The notes: generated by a model from the letters alone, not told the origin. Positions 48,011 to 59,412 are shown, counted from the stretch's first letter. The stretch is 64,000 nt of DNA from Sweltsa coloradensis (GCA_024449915.1 JAMZAV010000051.1:1178001-1242000), one strand, 5' to 3'. Translations and numbers: made by a program.

Positions 48011-48680
48011 TAATCTACTTGATATAAAGACCGGACAGCCATCAACAGAGAGCTAAAATAGAAAATATTTTAAACTTTAAAGCATTCACCAAAAGAAAAA
48101 CTATCGTTATAATAATTTCTCTTCGATAAATCAAGAGCTAGAATATCGTAATGTCTTCATGCATATAACGGTCCGTCTTAGATGTGTTGGTGAACATACT
48201 ACAACACTATGTAGATAAGATATGTCTCTATATTCACACAATATCTGTGACCCATAAAGAGGTCAGATAAACCGACATACCCGCGATTCAACTGATGACC
48301 CTATGCATTCAAACAAAAACACGCCGTTTTTGTCTAACGCATTATATTTGAGAACTGAGCCTTAATATAAAATGAGAGTGGGCCTATTAGTTCCTATCAT
48401 AAATGTACTCATTCATCATAATGCTCATCATAACATAATATTGCTTTAGTAATCAGTATTTTAACAACACTCTCAGTCTGTAACGTTATTTATTCACATT
48501 TATACAACTTGGAAATGCAAATGTTTGGAAAATAATCAGAAACAATACATTAGCGAAGGTACGAAGCGTAATCGTCTTTGGCAATAGTAAGAGAACATTG
48601 AAAATTAAGCATACCTTACAAATTCACATTTATTAGTCAACCGTCAACGGTCGCTAATAATGTAATAAGCGATGGGACGT

Positions 48681-48801
48681 ATCTTCTTCTTCTTCTTCTT
48701 CTTCTTCTTCTTCTTCTTCTTCTTCTTCTTCTTCTTCTTCTTCTTCTTCTTCTTCTTCTTCTTCTTCTTCTTCTTCTTCTTCTTCTTCTTCTTCTTCTTC
48801 T
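48681..48801. repeat. (TTC)n/(GAA)n triplet array, ~39 uninterrupted units
   Basis: Pure CTT triplets for about 118 bp, a polypurine/polypyrimidine tract with triplex potential. The minus-strand poly-Arg frame is an artefact. Confidence 0.95.
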
Positions 48802-48921
48802 GATTATTATTATAATTATAACAATTATTATTATTTCAAATTTAAGGCTTCCGCGGCCCGGTAAATTATAAATACAATTAATTGGTTGGGTCATTTCGCC
48901 GCGTCGAATATACTTTTATTG

Positions 48922-48962
48922 CTTTAACGTTTCAGCCCAACTGTGTGGGCTATCCTCAGAAA
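48922..48962 (-). other. small hairpin with ribozyme-like core phrases
   Basis: The minus strand reads CTGAGGAT, AGCCCA, CACAGT, TGGGCT, GAAACGTT: an 8-base lead, a perfect 6 bp stem with 6-base loop, then GAAA. The layout equals that in the right arm of the 29.9 kb foldback. See findings. Confidence 0.4.
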
Positions 48963-49214
48963 ACTAAAACACAAAAATATTAGCCAAGACAAGGCGCTAG
49001 GTATAAAAACAAAGTAACAACAAAACAAACAGTTACCATGAACAAAACAGGCCCCGCCTTCTATAAAATTGCATTAATTCTTATAAGAGATGATCTCACA
49101 TCCACCATTTCACATTTGAGAATTTCTGGTACGTATACGATCACTCCGTCGAACTCCACTTTCTTGGGGCTGATCCAGTTGAAACGAGCAATAAAAGTTT
49201 ATTCGACGCTGCGA

Positions 49215-49259
49215 AATTTCATTAATTAATATTAATTATTATTATTACTATTATTATTA

Positions 49260-49327
<68 letters not shown>
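49215..49327. repeat. (ATT)n microsatellite
   Basis: About 100 bp of ATT/TTA triplets with few interruptions. Confidence 0.95.
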
Positions 49328-49974
49328 TTCAACGCACATACTGTCACGTACATTGTATAGCCTTACTTTGTACTTCCATGTACAATATACCTTATTTATT
49401 TAACGTCATATTTCTAGTTTATTAACAATAATTGGGTCAATTATAAATTATATTGAACTAATAAGATTGATCACAATTATCCTGTTTCTGTGGTGACCTG
49501 TGGTTTCTGTGGTGACGGTCGTGACCGATTTCTCATATATAGCCATCCTAGTATTTTTGCTCTTCGGACTGTGGAAAAACAACGTCAGGGTGGAAGCTCG
49601 AAATCTCAAAGTCATTACTATTCTTAGTTTAGAAATTTATTATATATTCTGTACTTGAGAATAGTCGGCCGGCTTTTGCGTCTCGATATACGTATTTGAT
49701 TCAAGATCTAAAATTGTTATATAATTATACTACACAGCGGTCTAGCGTGGAGCTTTTGCGGAATATAGTTAGCTTATATAATAAACTGTAAATAGTCAAC
49801 GACCTATGTTTCCACACTTTCATTGTCTTAATTTGTTAGTAATTTTATTTGATAATTTTGACATTCCAAGTTTCTCGACGTTATCGCATATCTGGGACCA
49901 ATATCAATACGGGTTGTTTCTTGTTACTACTTCAATTATCAACGGTTTGGTTAGTTGTTATAAATGTGGGTTTT
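49328..49974. other. no feature recognised
   Basis: AT-rich; a short direct duplication CTGTGGTGAC occurs at 49489 and 49507. Confidence 0.4.
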
Positions 49975-50350
49975 GTAGTGATAGTGGCAGTGGTGGTAGT
50001 AGACCGGTAGTGGCAGTGGTATTTGTGGTGGTGGTAGCAGTGGGAGAAGTAGATGTAGTGGTAGTATTGGTTGTAGGGGCAGTGGCAGTCGTAGTAATAG
50101 TGGTATGTGTGGTGTTTGTGGTGGTGGGGTGGTAGTGATTGTACTGGTGGTAGTAGTAGTGGTGGTTTTAATAGAAGTGATAATAGTGGTGGTAGTGCAA
50201 GTGGTAAAGGTAGTGGTTGTAGTAGAGTAGTGTGGTAGTGGTGGTAGTGTGTTACAAGTGGCAGTTATAGTGGTAGCAGTTGGCTATTGGCACCAGTGGT
50301 AGTAATAGTATTAGTATTAGTGAACGAGTGGTACTAGTGGTGGTAGTAGT
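49975..50350. repeat. irregular (GTGGTA)-rich low-complexity tract
   Basis: GGTGGTAGTGGT-type units over about 370 bp, similar in composition to the complement of the tract at 31.65-31.89 kb. The Val/Gly-rich frame at 49806-50135 runs into it and is an artefact. Confidence 0.85.
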
Positions 50351-50379
50351 AGTATTCGTGCTAGTTGTATGATATGAAA

Positions 50380-50960
50380 GAGGAGAAGAGTGTTTTGGAC
50401 GCAGCGCAGTGGTGCAGACGGTGGAAGTGGAAGGTAGACGGCATCTTGCACGATGTCCGTCCTCGTCTCGAAGTTGTGGCGGAGGACGAGGAGACGAGGA
50501 GCGCGGATAGAGGAGGTTGATTTGTGTCGCCTAGAAATAGCCCGTTGGTTCACCGGAAGTTGAGAACAGATTGGGAAACAAGTCAAGTAGCTCGATCCCT
50601 TGGGTCTTTCAAAGGTATCCAAGTCTAGTCTTACGCTGATATCATTCATCAAGGTCATAGTGTGCACGTGGGCGGGAGTTGCGCTGATCGCGTGCGTGCA
50701 GTCGTGTCATGCGACTCAGATTTCGACATTTTCATTCATTGATAAATTGATAAAGAGGTTTGTACACCACAATCGTTGCATGATTGGCCTGGCCTACCCT
50801 GGCCGGCGCAATGCCTTGTGTGTGGGTGGAAGCAGTAAGACGCATGAGACTCAACCTCAACTCAATGACCACAGCTTGTCAACATGCAGACGCGTGCGAA
50901 GCGAACGAAAATCACGCACGGCATATAACCAATGTGAAAATAGTAATTCATTCTAAAAAT
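50380..50960. other. GC/CpG-rich pocket with open frames on both strands
   Basis: The minus strand is open from an ATG at 50655 to 50317 (about 112 codons), ending inside the low-complexity tract. The plus strand is open to 50956 without an upstream ATG; it encodes a hydrophobic stretch (ISFIKVIVCTWAGVALIACV) ending SCHA like a signal peptide, then LIKR and YPGRR. These could be dibasic processing sites of a peptide precursor, but the lack of a start codon and of a confirmed upstream exon leaves this open. A CpG-island promoter would also explain the pocket. Confidence 0.25.
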
Positions 50961-51054
50961 AATTTTTTTTAACGTTTTTGGCTCGAAATCGTCTCTCATT
51001 TTTCGCTTCAGAAATTAATGTTGGCGATCTTCTTCGAGTCCACTTTCCAGCAGC

Positions 51055-51288
51055 ATGGGTTCGACTTGTTACATAGGGACTTCTCTCATTGGTCTGGTTT
51101 TTATTGGATCATATTATATATTCGTCTATCAAATAACTAAGTCTGTTGCGCGAGTAGTGAGTGGGCGGTGGGGTGCGACAGCGGGCATTTATCGGGAAAT
51201 TTACAATTTTATTTTTACATTATGTAAGAGAAGCATATTTTGGAGAAACTCGCCCACTGGGAAAGTGAAACAGATCGTGCTTAAATGA
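51055..51288 (+). CDS. candidate small membrane-anchored protein or first exon
   Basis: ATG in good context (agcagcATGGG) opens 77 codons. Residues about 5-26 (CYIGTSLIGLVFIGSYYIFV) form one hydrophobic segment, followed by a basic, polar C-terminal part. Possible donors GTGAGT (51157) and GTAAGA (51224) lie inside the frame, so it might be a first exon; no acceptor-linked partner was found. It lies just to the right of the GC-rich pocket at 50.4-50.9 kb, which could supply a promoter. No family recognised. Confidence 0.25.
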   Translation: MGSTCYIGTSLIGLVFIGSYYIFVYQITKSVARVVSGRWGATAGIYREIYNFIFTLCKRSIFWRNSPTGKVKQIVLK

Positions 51289-52737
51289 TCGTCAATGAGA
51301 TTAAATCAAAGTGTGCCTTGATTGTCGTCACGTTGATATCACTTCTAGCGACTGTCTTCGTCGTAGCCGTGTCAAACGTGTCAAACGATTCAGAATTCCA
51401 TCACAATTAATGTGTCATGGTAACATTAATTAAGACATCAATAATGAGTATCACCACTTTTCTTTGAAATGATTGAAGAGAATTAATAAGATAATTATTT
51501 TTGTTGGCGTTTTCTTTTTCAGGTTAAAAAGACCCAAGATGTATACGTAATACGAAAATAAAATAAATAATAAAATAAATTCCCATTTAGAATCTGCCCA
51601 CTCACTTCCTGTCTCGCAGATACACATAATTGTTTAGTATCTACGCCGAGTAATATACAATATTCTTTTGGAATATACTGGGTTTTCAAGACGCGATTTG
51701 TAGTCGATTCCAAAAAATTACAAGAAAGTGCATATTTTTACAATTCCTCAAATTTGAGGTATTTCGTATAACCATTTTCCATTTTTATTGATGTATGTCT
51801 GGTACGCCTAAAGTATTCTTATGATGTACCAAAAGGTTTAATGTTTAACAAAAGGAGCAAATTTATAGTTTTGATTTTTGAACTTCCAAACATATTTCTT
51901 TCCAAAATCCAAAGAGAGCTACAAACAGATAATCCGTTCGCTACAAAGTTTGGTCTGTTCTGATTTACGTAATAACAATCACAGCTCTAGCTTGATTCGT
52001 GTGTTAATTACAATGTTACTCAATGAGATTTTTTTGTCAAATAAATATTCTACTAGTAACCTATTACTTCATTCAATAGCTTTCCCGTTCATGTACAAGA
52101 GCCCGACTTTCCAATGACATTTTACAGCGTTCGTTTGCGTGGCGCTATCTAGAATGAGAGTTTCTAACTAACGCCTCTATTTTCTCTAGCTCAGTCGGTC
52201 ACAAGAAACATTTTTTTACCATTGTTATTATCTTTCAAAGGGATATTTTCTTACACTCAGGAAGTGAAAGATTGTTTTTTTTACTTTTAAACAAACTCCG
52301 AAAAAAAAAACGGTGCTAACATAACATATTGTACGGGCATGTTATGTCCATGTATTTCACGTAAGTCATATTATACGTGAGTTATCTGGCCTCGGGATAT
52401 CCCTTTGTCAACTATTGGTAGTTACTAATTAGTGATTACTATCTGTGTAGCATGTTATGTATGACGTATTTTTAAATTGATGTCTCTTCTACAGTCCCGT
52501 TGATGGATATTCTATGTCCTTGTGTGCCTACATTCGAAAAGAATAATTTTCGTGTGATCTTTGTGAGAAATAATTTGACTGTAGGGCCTACCCAAAACCG
52601 TGACACTACTAAGTTTAGAGATTACGAAGGTTCCCTGAAAATTTTATGAAAATCGGAGTAGCTGTTTGTTCGATAGAGAGCTAACAAACAGACAAAAAAT
52701 TGTACATAGTATATGAGACTGATTTTATTGGATAAAG
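51289..52737. other. no gene recognised
   Basis: AT-rich. A SINE family 2 fragment (ATTT-tail side, CTGCCCACTCACTTCCTG) lies at about 51560-51615. A stretch at 52610-52700 (GGTTCCCTGAAAATTTTATG) resembles 21980-22040. Confidence 0.4.
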
Positions 52738-52960
52738 GGTAGCGAACGAAGCATATACTTCAATTTGACTACCCTGAACAAAATAGCTTAGGTGTTTTTT
52801 GTTGTTTGTGTTAGTTAGTTTTTTAAATGTTTTTGACAGTTTGTTCGTTCTCTACCGGTCACACAGCTATTCCGATCTTGATGAAACTTTCAGCTAGGCC
52901 CTTCGAGATCGCTCTCTCAGACAAATTAGAAGTGATTTATGTTATACCAGAATGAATTTT
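52738..52960 (+). repeat. TGGATGAGCGAAGCG family, diverged 5' fragment
   Basis: TTGGATAAAGGGTAGCGAAC, ACTTCAATTTGAC, a T/G tract, TTCTCTACCGGTCACACAGC and CCGATCTTGATGAAACTTTC follow the family order. The 3' end is absent. Confidence 0.6.
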
Positions 52961-53529
52961 CAACATTGTATCTATACCAGAAATTGATTGAACTGCATCC
53001 TTAAACAAGCACAATGAACCTAAAATGTGCGCCTAAGGTCTCAAGTGGCAAATTACACAACATATAACCAAAAAACTCCCCATTATGGTTGTACGACATA
53101 ACTTTAATATTTCCCGCCAAGCTTGAAACTTTAATGATAGGTGGTATTTTCCGACGTAATAAGGAGGTTGCCACATTCTACAGACGGCTGAGTATTTTCG
53201 TCACCCCCCAAAAGTCCTTTTCATTTCCCGACGCTATCTGTCTCCACAACAGACCAACTATATTTAGACGGTCGCCCATGTCCCCAATAGCCAGCCAGCC
53301 GCCAAATCCCAAACGTGCGTAATTAGACATACATTCGACGCTACATACTTTCTTTGAGGTCCACTCATGGTAGTTTTGTCTCACTTTGAGCGATTAAAAT
53401 GCGTCGTGGCGTCTCGCCGCCTGACCATGGACTACCCTACTTTCACCCTCTCTCGTGAACGTCTTGATATAATCCGGCATTTCAGGAATAAATATTTCAT
53501 GACTTTGATATTGAAATCCTCAAAACCGA
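52961..53529. other. no feature recognised
   Basis: Frames at 53089-53322 and 53178-53384 (minus) overlap each other and show no domain. Confidence 0.35.
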
Positions 53530-53690
53530 CAGTGTTAGCGCCTCTGATTCGGGAGGTCCCGAGTTCAAATCCCGTCGAGACCGGCAAACCTGACTGAAAG
53601 TTTCTCTCCCCTCGGACTCCTATACAGTTAGATATACCTGAAGAGGGGCATGCATTGCACCCATGAGCATGTTTAGTAATGTGGCCATGT
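53530..53690 (+). mobile_element. tRNA-derived SINE (family 1)
   Basis: GTGTTAGCGCCTCTGATTCG, GGAGGTCCCGAGTTCAAATC (B-box) and CCTGACTGAAAGTTTCTC, ending GGGGCATGCATTGCACCCAT. Internally shortened relative to the 27.2 kb copy. Confidence 0.7.
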
Positions 53691-53950
53691 AAAGGGGTAA
53701 CTCATTATTCAAATGTTTATTTCCCAATTTCGTTGTTGAAATCTTGTGATACTGTCATTGAGTTCCTAGTGTTGGTTCGAGAACCTGCGCCAATCGTCCT
53801 GCCCAATCTTCCTTGGTCCTGTCATCCAAAATATGCTATTCGGTGACCTTGTCACAGTACAACGTGTGCTAGCGTGAAGCTTGTATATCACATTTCGCTA
53901 ATCTGTGTATATGTCACTATTATACCTCATTGGTCTCAGTATCAGGAATC

Positions 53951-54302
53951 AGGGTTTCTCTGTTGAGCGATTCATCCAATATAAAACTCTCAGATACTAC
54001 CCTACCAGATGTCAACTCATGAAGTCAACTACAAGATGTCAATTGTGCGAACGATGACACACTCCAAAACTATTATACTTTTTAATTTCTAGACACAATT
54101 GTCTATACTGGATGGGGTTATATGGTTAGGGTTTCTCTGTTGAGCGATTCATCCAAGTAAAACTCTCAGATACTACCCTATATACCAGATGTCAACTCTG
54201 AAGTCAACTGCAAGATGTCAATTGTGCGAACGATGACACACTCCAAAACATACTTTCTAATTTCTAGACACAATTGTCTATACTGGATGGGGTTATATGG
54301 TT
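53951..54302 (+). repeat. direct tandem duplication, 177 and 175 bp
   Basis: Both units start AGGGTTTCTCTGTTGAGCGA and end ACTGGATGGGGTTATATGG, sharing CAGATGTCAACTC, CAAGATGTCAATTGTGCGAA and CTAGACACAATTGTCTATAC. They differ only by small indels, so the duplication is recent. Confidence 0.9.
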
Positions 54303-54499
54303 TTGTGTGGAGGTGGGGTTCAGTTTATGAAATAGATTGTGCCTAAAGAAACTATCGATGACTAAACTAAATAATTTGCCTGATTCAGCTTAACAGAAAC
54401 AACCGTTGCCCATAGAGTATCGCAGTTCATTATTGGATACTTTCGTATTAGTATTAGTATTAGTAGCTTTAGGGCGCTTTAACAGCTAAGATTATTCGC

Positions 54500-54770
54500 G
54501 CCTCCAAGATAAAACAATTTCTATGAGTTACCACCATGTATACTTCTTTCCAAGGGGAGGGACGTAAGGGGTGACGCGGGGAGGACAAGGGGTGGACAGG
54601 CCTGTGCTGGTCAGAACCAGCCACAAGCGATAGAGAGGGCAGGGGTTCCCCCACGTCGTGGTCGTCTTCGTCTGTGCCATCATCCGTCCGTGTTGTCATT
54701 GTCGTCGCCGTCGGGGAGGTAGCCAAAGGGAAGGGGAAAGTTCCCCGACGACGACCCAGAGCTCGCCATT
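54500..54770. repeat. dispersed repeat shared with 21.07 kb and 26.8 kb
   Basis: TACCACCATGTATACTTCTT with TCCAAGG is the reverse complement of the text at 26815-26840. GCTGGTCAGAACCAGCC and the GTCGTC-rich, GTCGGGGAGGT end match 21072-21210. Ends are not defined. Confidence 0.5.
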
Positions 54771-55860
54771 AGTTCAGGTAGTGAAACTCCCCTAATCACG
54801 GGCCAAACCACGAGAAGGTTGCGAGTTGGACTTTGATGGCCCGATACTTTCGTGGATTCGTTCTTACAAACGTAAATCATCCCTGCAGCAAGACTTGCAG
54901 CCAACTGCAAAGGCAACGGACAAACAGATGCTCCACCTTTGCCTGACACATCCCACTACACCGGAGCAAAATGAGACAAGGCTGATAGGACCTGATTAAA
55001 CCTTAATTTCCTGATATATTATGGCAAGCAAGGAGGGAACAATCCACACATGTTTGGCAGGGTGAAAAACCGAAAACATTTATCGAGATATTTATTAAAG
55101 ATCGTCGAAAGGATGTATGTAAGCAATGGATGATACCGAATGATGAAATTAACGGACGATATGGTTGAATTTCACCGAGGCTCTATTTGCATGTCAACAT
55201 TCCTAGCACCATACGGCATACCCAATCCAATCCGCACCTTTAACTCCGACTATCTAAGTATCTAACCATATATTGCAACGATTTTACCAATAGCTCGTTG
55301 CCGTGCACAATATGACTTGTGTGTCCGTATGGCAGTCACATCCGCGGGCCGTGGGGTGCGCACTGCGCACGACAGGAAGCAGTTGTACGTACGGCGCGTG
55401 ATAGCTTCATCCGTTACGTGACCGCTCCATGCTGGCGATGTGTAGACGGTCTCAATAAGGCCGACACTATACCATGAGCCAAGCGAACATTTATCATAAC
55501 TAGGGTTAAAATAACAAGATAATAAAACAATCGTCAATCGACATGTTTTTCAAGACTTACTTTGAACTTCTTGAGCGCATAATAGGACCAATTCTAATTT
55601 CTAAAATAATAATAAAAATAGTTAGTTAAAATGTAAACCATTTACTATCAATTCAAGGATGATTTCACACAAAAATCTTCATGACTATGATTGTATTGTG
55701 CGTCGGAGTTGAGGGGCAGAGTTGTAGTTTGCTCCCTCTGAGCGCCTGGAGTTGGAGTGAGAAAATTTTGAGAAATTGAATTTATATTAGGAAAAATTTC
55801 ACAATGTTATAATCATTCTTGTCAGTGTTCAGAGGGAACTTAAAAAAATGGTTGGTTTTG
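54771..55860. other. unannotated; CpG-rich patch at 55.29-55.48 kb
   Basis: The patch contains several CpG/CGCG steps (CGCGGGCCGTGGGGTGCGC) and a minus-strand frame of 91 codons lacking an ATG at the left. No exon was accepted. Confidence 0.25.
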
Positions 55861-55879
55861 CCATATCTAAGAGTGAAAG

Positions 55880-56010
55880 GAACTTCTGAAGCTTTATCAA
55901 AAATTCCCCAAAATTGGTAAATTTTGTGTTGAAAGTTCCTCTTAAAAATGAAACGCGTTCCTTAAAAAGTTCCTGAAAAAGGAACGTGCTCTATTTTAAA
56001 AGTTCCTATA
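55880..56010. mobile_element. GGAAC-rich fragment related to the 16.9 kb hAT MITE
   Basis: AAACGCGTTCCTTAAAAAGT then TCCTGAAAAAGGAACGTGC closely follows the right part of 16906-17353 (AAGGAACGCGTTCC, GTTCCTGAAAAAGGAACGCG). Ends not defined. Confidence 0.5.
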
Positions 56011-56569
56011 CCGAATACTGATTCTTGCAAATCATGTAGGTGATTTTATCGGGCTAGCGACTGCACTTGAAGTTTTGACTTTTGAAGTTTGAAGTTTTTG
56101 TATGGCCGGCAGTTCATTACATGTTTGTTTGTTTGTTTTTTTTTTTTTTGGGGGGGGGGGGGAGACGGAAAGGCAATACTCGGTTACGTTCTGGAGTCCA
56201 TTCTCCAGCTTCAAGTAGAACAATAAACATCTTAAACAGACAGATAGCTCCGGTATTTATGGGTTTTCGTGTGTTTGTAGCATAGAAGTTCTCCAATCTT
56301 AAACCAAGTTATCAGGGAACTTTTAAAATCTCCACTCTTAGACCTGTCACGGTTTATTGGAGCAACTATAGTAATATTGCACTTTTGTGAAAATGTTATT
56401 TTTTAATATAAAAACCAGATAGCCCTAGTCGTTGAGATGTTGGACTATGTTTACGCAAAGAGATTGTAAAATCGACATTTTCGCAGGCTTGTATTGTTGG
56501 TAAGCATTTCCATGCACATTAATATGCCTACTACTTACATATTATATTTTTTTAATATTATGTTATGTT

Positions 56570-56662
56570 AAACTTAATTAAAACGCAGCTGAATAGGAAA
56601 GGTAGCTCAATAAACCAGAAATGCTCATCCATCAACGAGGCAGCGTTCGCGAAACGCCCTAG
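56570..56662 (+). repeat. TGGATGAGCGAAGCG family, 3' end only
   Basis: GCTCATCCATCAACGAGGCA then GCGTTCGCGAAACGCCCTAGT is the family terminus. The sequence to the left is only loosely similar (56280-56400). Confidence 0.55.
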
Positions 56663-56800
56663 TTTAAAAATTAGTCACGAGACTAACTGCGTACTGGCTG
56701 GATTGTCATAGACATGTCTCTTCTTTTGTCCAGTTTAGTTTTGTAATATTATTCAAGTGCACGTCGACAACAATATGGCGTCTCAGTGCGCACTGTGTGC

Positions 56801-56995
56801 ATGTCAATGAAACACAACATAGTTTCTTTATCTTTATGGCTGTGTCTCCTGCAAACCCTCGTTGGCAGGAATGACACAGACTGCTGGATGAGCTCGGGCA
56901 AACCAAAGGATTTAGTCTGGACCCCGGATCACTCTGCCGATTGTATTATTGGACTGTGGTTTGCACCAGTATGTTGGCGCGATCAGAGCACATAA
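56801..56995 (+). CDS. candidate small secreted Cys-containing protein or first exon
   Basis: An ATG frame of 64 residues. Residues 1-22 look like a signal peptide (basic start, then VSLSLWLCLLQTLVG). The remainder has Cys28, Cys48 and Cys58, a possible N-glycosylation site NDT at 24-26 and several Trp. A GTATGT donor lies in the frame after Pro56, and a strong acceptor (TTTTTCCTCTTCCAG, ending 57090) would give an alternative short C-terminus; which form is real cannot be settled. An upstream 11-codon frame (ATG at 56775 in better context) overlaps this start and ends at 56810, which would lower initiation here or point to a non-coding transcript. Not recognised as any family. Confidence 0.3.
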   Translation: MSMKHNIVSLSLWLCLLQTLVGRNDTDCWMSSGKPKDLVWTPDHSADCIIGLWFAPVCWRDQST

Positions 56996-58000
56996 TTTTT
57001 AAATTATTGCCTAGTTTTTTTAGTAACTGAACTTAAAAGAGTCAACTATACATATTTGAAACTTTTTTGGAAACTTTTTCCTCTTCCAGTTTTCATCCGA
57101 TCGAGATGCAATTTTGCGTAATTGTTAAGCAAAGATGTGGTCACTCTTCTATACTCATAGATTACCAAACATCATTGCGCATTACGCACAAAATAAATTC
57201 CGAAATTCACCAATTTTAATGACTTACAAAAATCCTAAATCCTAAAAATCAATTTAATTTATAATGATTTTTTGTGATGGTTTAAAAGAAAATTAGCCTC
57301 TATAGAATACTTCATATACACGAACACGACCATAACATATGTGCAAAGGCTGGTAACAATCAGATAAAAACTTGCTTCAGGAAAACTTCCAGAAAAAAAT
57401 TACTGGTATTGCAGACTATTAAAATTAATAGACCACAAAAGAGGATTTTATGTTGTTAATATTTTCAAAGCTAGTGTAGGAGACAATTTTCTGAAATGTT
57501 TAAATGTTCTCTGATCGCACCATGTGCATGATAATTTGATCATTATAAGTTTCAAATTTTGTACATTTTTTTGGCTTTTGCGTCTATAGCGGGGGTTGGC
57601 AGCCTGGTACTACTGGTACTACACTGTGTTTCTGTCTGGACCTTGCTCATGCCAATGGTGGGTACGAGAGATGTAGGCTGAAAATATTTTTCAGATGCTT
57701 GCGGTTTAACGAAACAAAATTAATGTCAACACAAAATTATTGCCGAGGAGCTTGCAAAAAATCGATGTCATATAATACACATTTCAAAATTTAGTCATCA
57801 ACGTAACAAGTTGATATAGTAGATACAATCAACATGTAGAAATGTAGATGTGCTGGAAAACTACCAGATAAACCGTTTCAACCGTCTATATTCAGGTCTA
57901 TAGATAATCCTCCCGCTCTCCGATGCGTTTTAAATGGCGAGGGCGAGAAAGTAAAAAAAAAAATATTTAAAAACTAATTACTAAAAAAAAAGGTTGTTGG
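56996..58000. other. no feature recognised
   Basis: AT-rich spacer between the 56.8 kb candidate and the three-exon gene; a G run lies at 57999-58008. Confidence 0.45.
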
Positions 58001-58019
58001 GGGGGGGGGCAACTTGTAC

Positions 58020-58238
58020 GCACCTAATGTACGCACTGCAGTCCCGTGTTAAAAATAACGCCACCATCGTTTGATACGAAGGCGTTACATTTAATGCGGA
58101 TCTTTATCAAAATTATTGTTTTACAGACTGTGCTGTTAAATTTACCGCGTTTTCTGCAGTAAGTAGACACAAGGCGGTGTTTTACGGTGTGGCAGATAGA
58201 GTCGGCAGTGCAAAGTTGTGTTGCTGTTTTCTTCCAAC
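58020..58238 (+). promoter_or_regulatory. probable promoter/5' UTR of the three-exon gene
   Basis: This stretch directly before the start codon is richer in CpG (ACCGCG, GGCGGTG, GTCGGC) than the surrounding DNA and has no TATA box close to the ATG. The start context is AACATGG. The transcription start cannot be placed from sequence alone. Confidence 0.35.
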
Positions 58239-58394
58239 ATGGCAGACGTGGCAAATGATGTTTATCGAAAAATACAAAAAAGATTGATGGAATGGGAAAT
58301 AACAGTTAATGCCCTTGCTCCTTTAAGCTCTACTCAACGCGATACTGTACTAGAAATTTCAGAAGAAGTCGGTATTCGGCATATTCCACGCCAC
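58239..58394 (+). CDS. three-exon gene, exon 1 (residues 1-52)
   Basis: Starts at ATG 58239 in excellent context (aacATGG) and ends at a consensus donor CAC|GTAAGT in phase 0 after 52 codons. With exon 2 (63076-63222) and exon 3 (63801-63842) it forms a 114-residue protein; all junctions are phase 0. Residues 1-30 (MADVANDVYRKIQKRLMEWE...) suggest a helix. Residues 26-46 (LAPLSSTQRDTVLEISEEVG and on) resemble the core of an R3H nucleic-acid-binding domain (Pro-Leu-Ser, Arg, helix, Gly-Leu/Ile), but the characteristic His four residues after the Arg is Leu here, so the match is only suggestive. Not identified as a named gene. In-frame GTG/TTG codons upstream of the ATG are unlikely starts. Confidence 0.75.
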
Positions 58395-59412
58395 GTAAGT
58401 TTTTTACTGATCTGTCTGACATGACTTCGCCTGGGCCTCCCTATGCATAACCTCAAAAGTTTGCTGGCATAGGTAGTGAGGGGCTAGGGCTAAGCGTTTT
58501 CTTTGATACGCTGTTGACATGAGACCAGTCAGGATAATGGTTACGTACACTGTCCTTCTGGACAACAATATAATAACAGTTATGCACGCACTAATAGCGA
58601 AAGAGGAGGCTTAAAGTAAAAAATTGTCAAAAGCTGCGTCCACGATTAGTCTAGCCTAGGCTACTCCTTCCTACTTCTTCCTACTCAAGATGTAGGGCTA
58701 GGCTTAGGCCTATGGTTTAACGATAGTTAGTAGCGTTTCAGGTTTAATAAACTAGACCTAGGCCTAGCTAGACTTACTGACCCAGGGGCAGTGGCGACTC
58801 ATGACTGTTCAGATAGGTGGTACTGCCATAGACTCATTAAAAAAAATGTAAGTCTATAGGCCTCGGAGCACGTAGTCCTAGGCCTACCCGAGCCCTAAGC
58901 CTACTGACTTTCGTCTGTAAAATTATAAGATAAAACTCTAGTAGGTAGGAGTCCTACTGCCACACTTTTTATTTTGAGCGCAACTTTGTAGGGGTTAGGG
59001 TTCGCCTAAAGCGTGGTGATTTTACATACGTATTTTTGTTTACCTTAACTTGATTTTTTAAAATTAAACCATCGTGCTTTGCGCAACCCTAACTCCCTAC
59101 AAAGGAAGCTGGAAAACCTTGTAGTCCTAATGTGAAAAGTGTGATGGTGTAGGCCTACTAGCAGTGGCGCCGGAAGTACCTTTTAGTAGGGGGCGCAAAC
59201 TTTATTTCAAAATAAATCGTAATGTCGACATAGTACAGGGATTACGTGAATGGGGGGTCTGGGGGGGTAGCCCCCAGCATATGCGGGTCCGGGGCGCAAA
59301 GCCCCGGGAAAAAATCGATTCTTAGAGTGTGTTTGGTGCATTTTAACGAGTTTTAGGCACTCTAAAGTATCAATTTTGTTCCTAGAAAAGTGCCTATTTT
59401 ATACAAGTATTA

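Larger units (their letters stand above)
45721..48680. other. no gene; SINE copies and a C run
   Basis: SINE family 1 copies in minus orientation lie at about 46935-47100 and 47900-48010. A C run at 47682-47701 is followed by TTCGTTACGCCGCTG, a hAT-like right end without a left partner. The remainder is AT-rich with nothing recognised. Confidence 0.4.

Noticed and set aside
48637..48894. Poly-arginine frame
   Set aside because: Translation of the (GAA)n strand of a triplet repeat.
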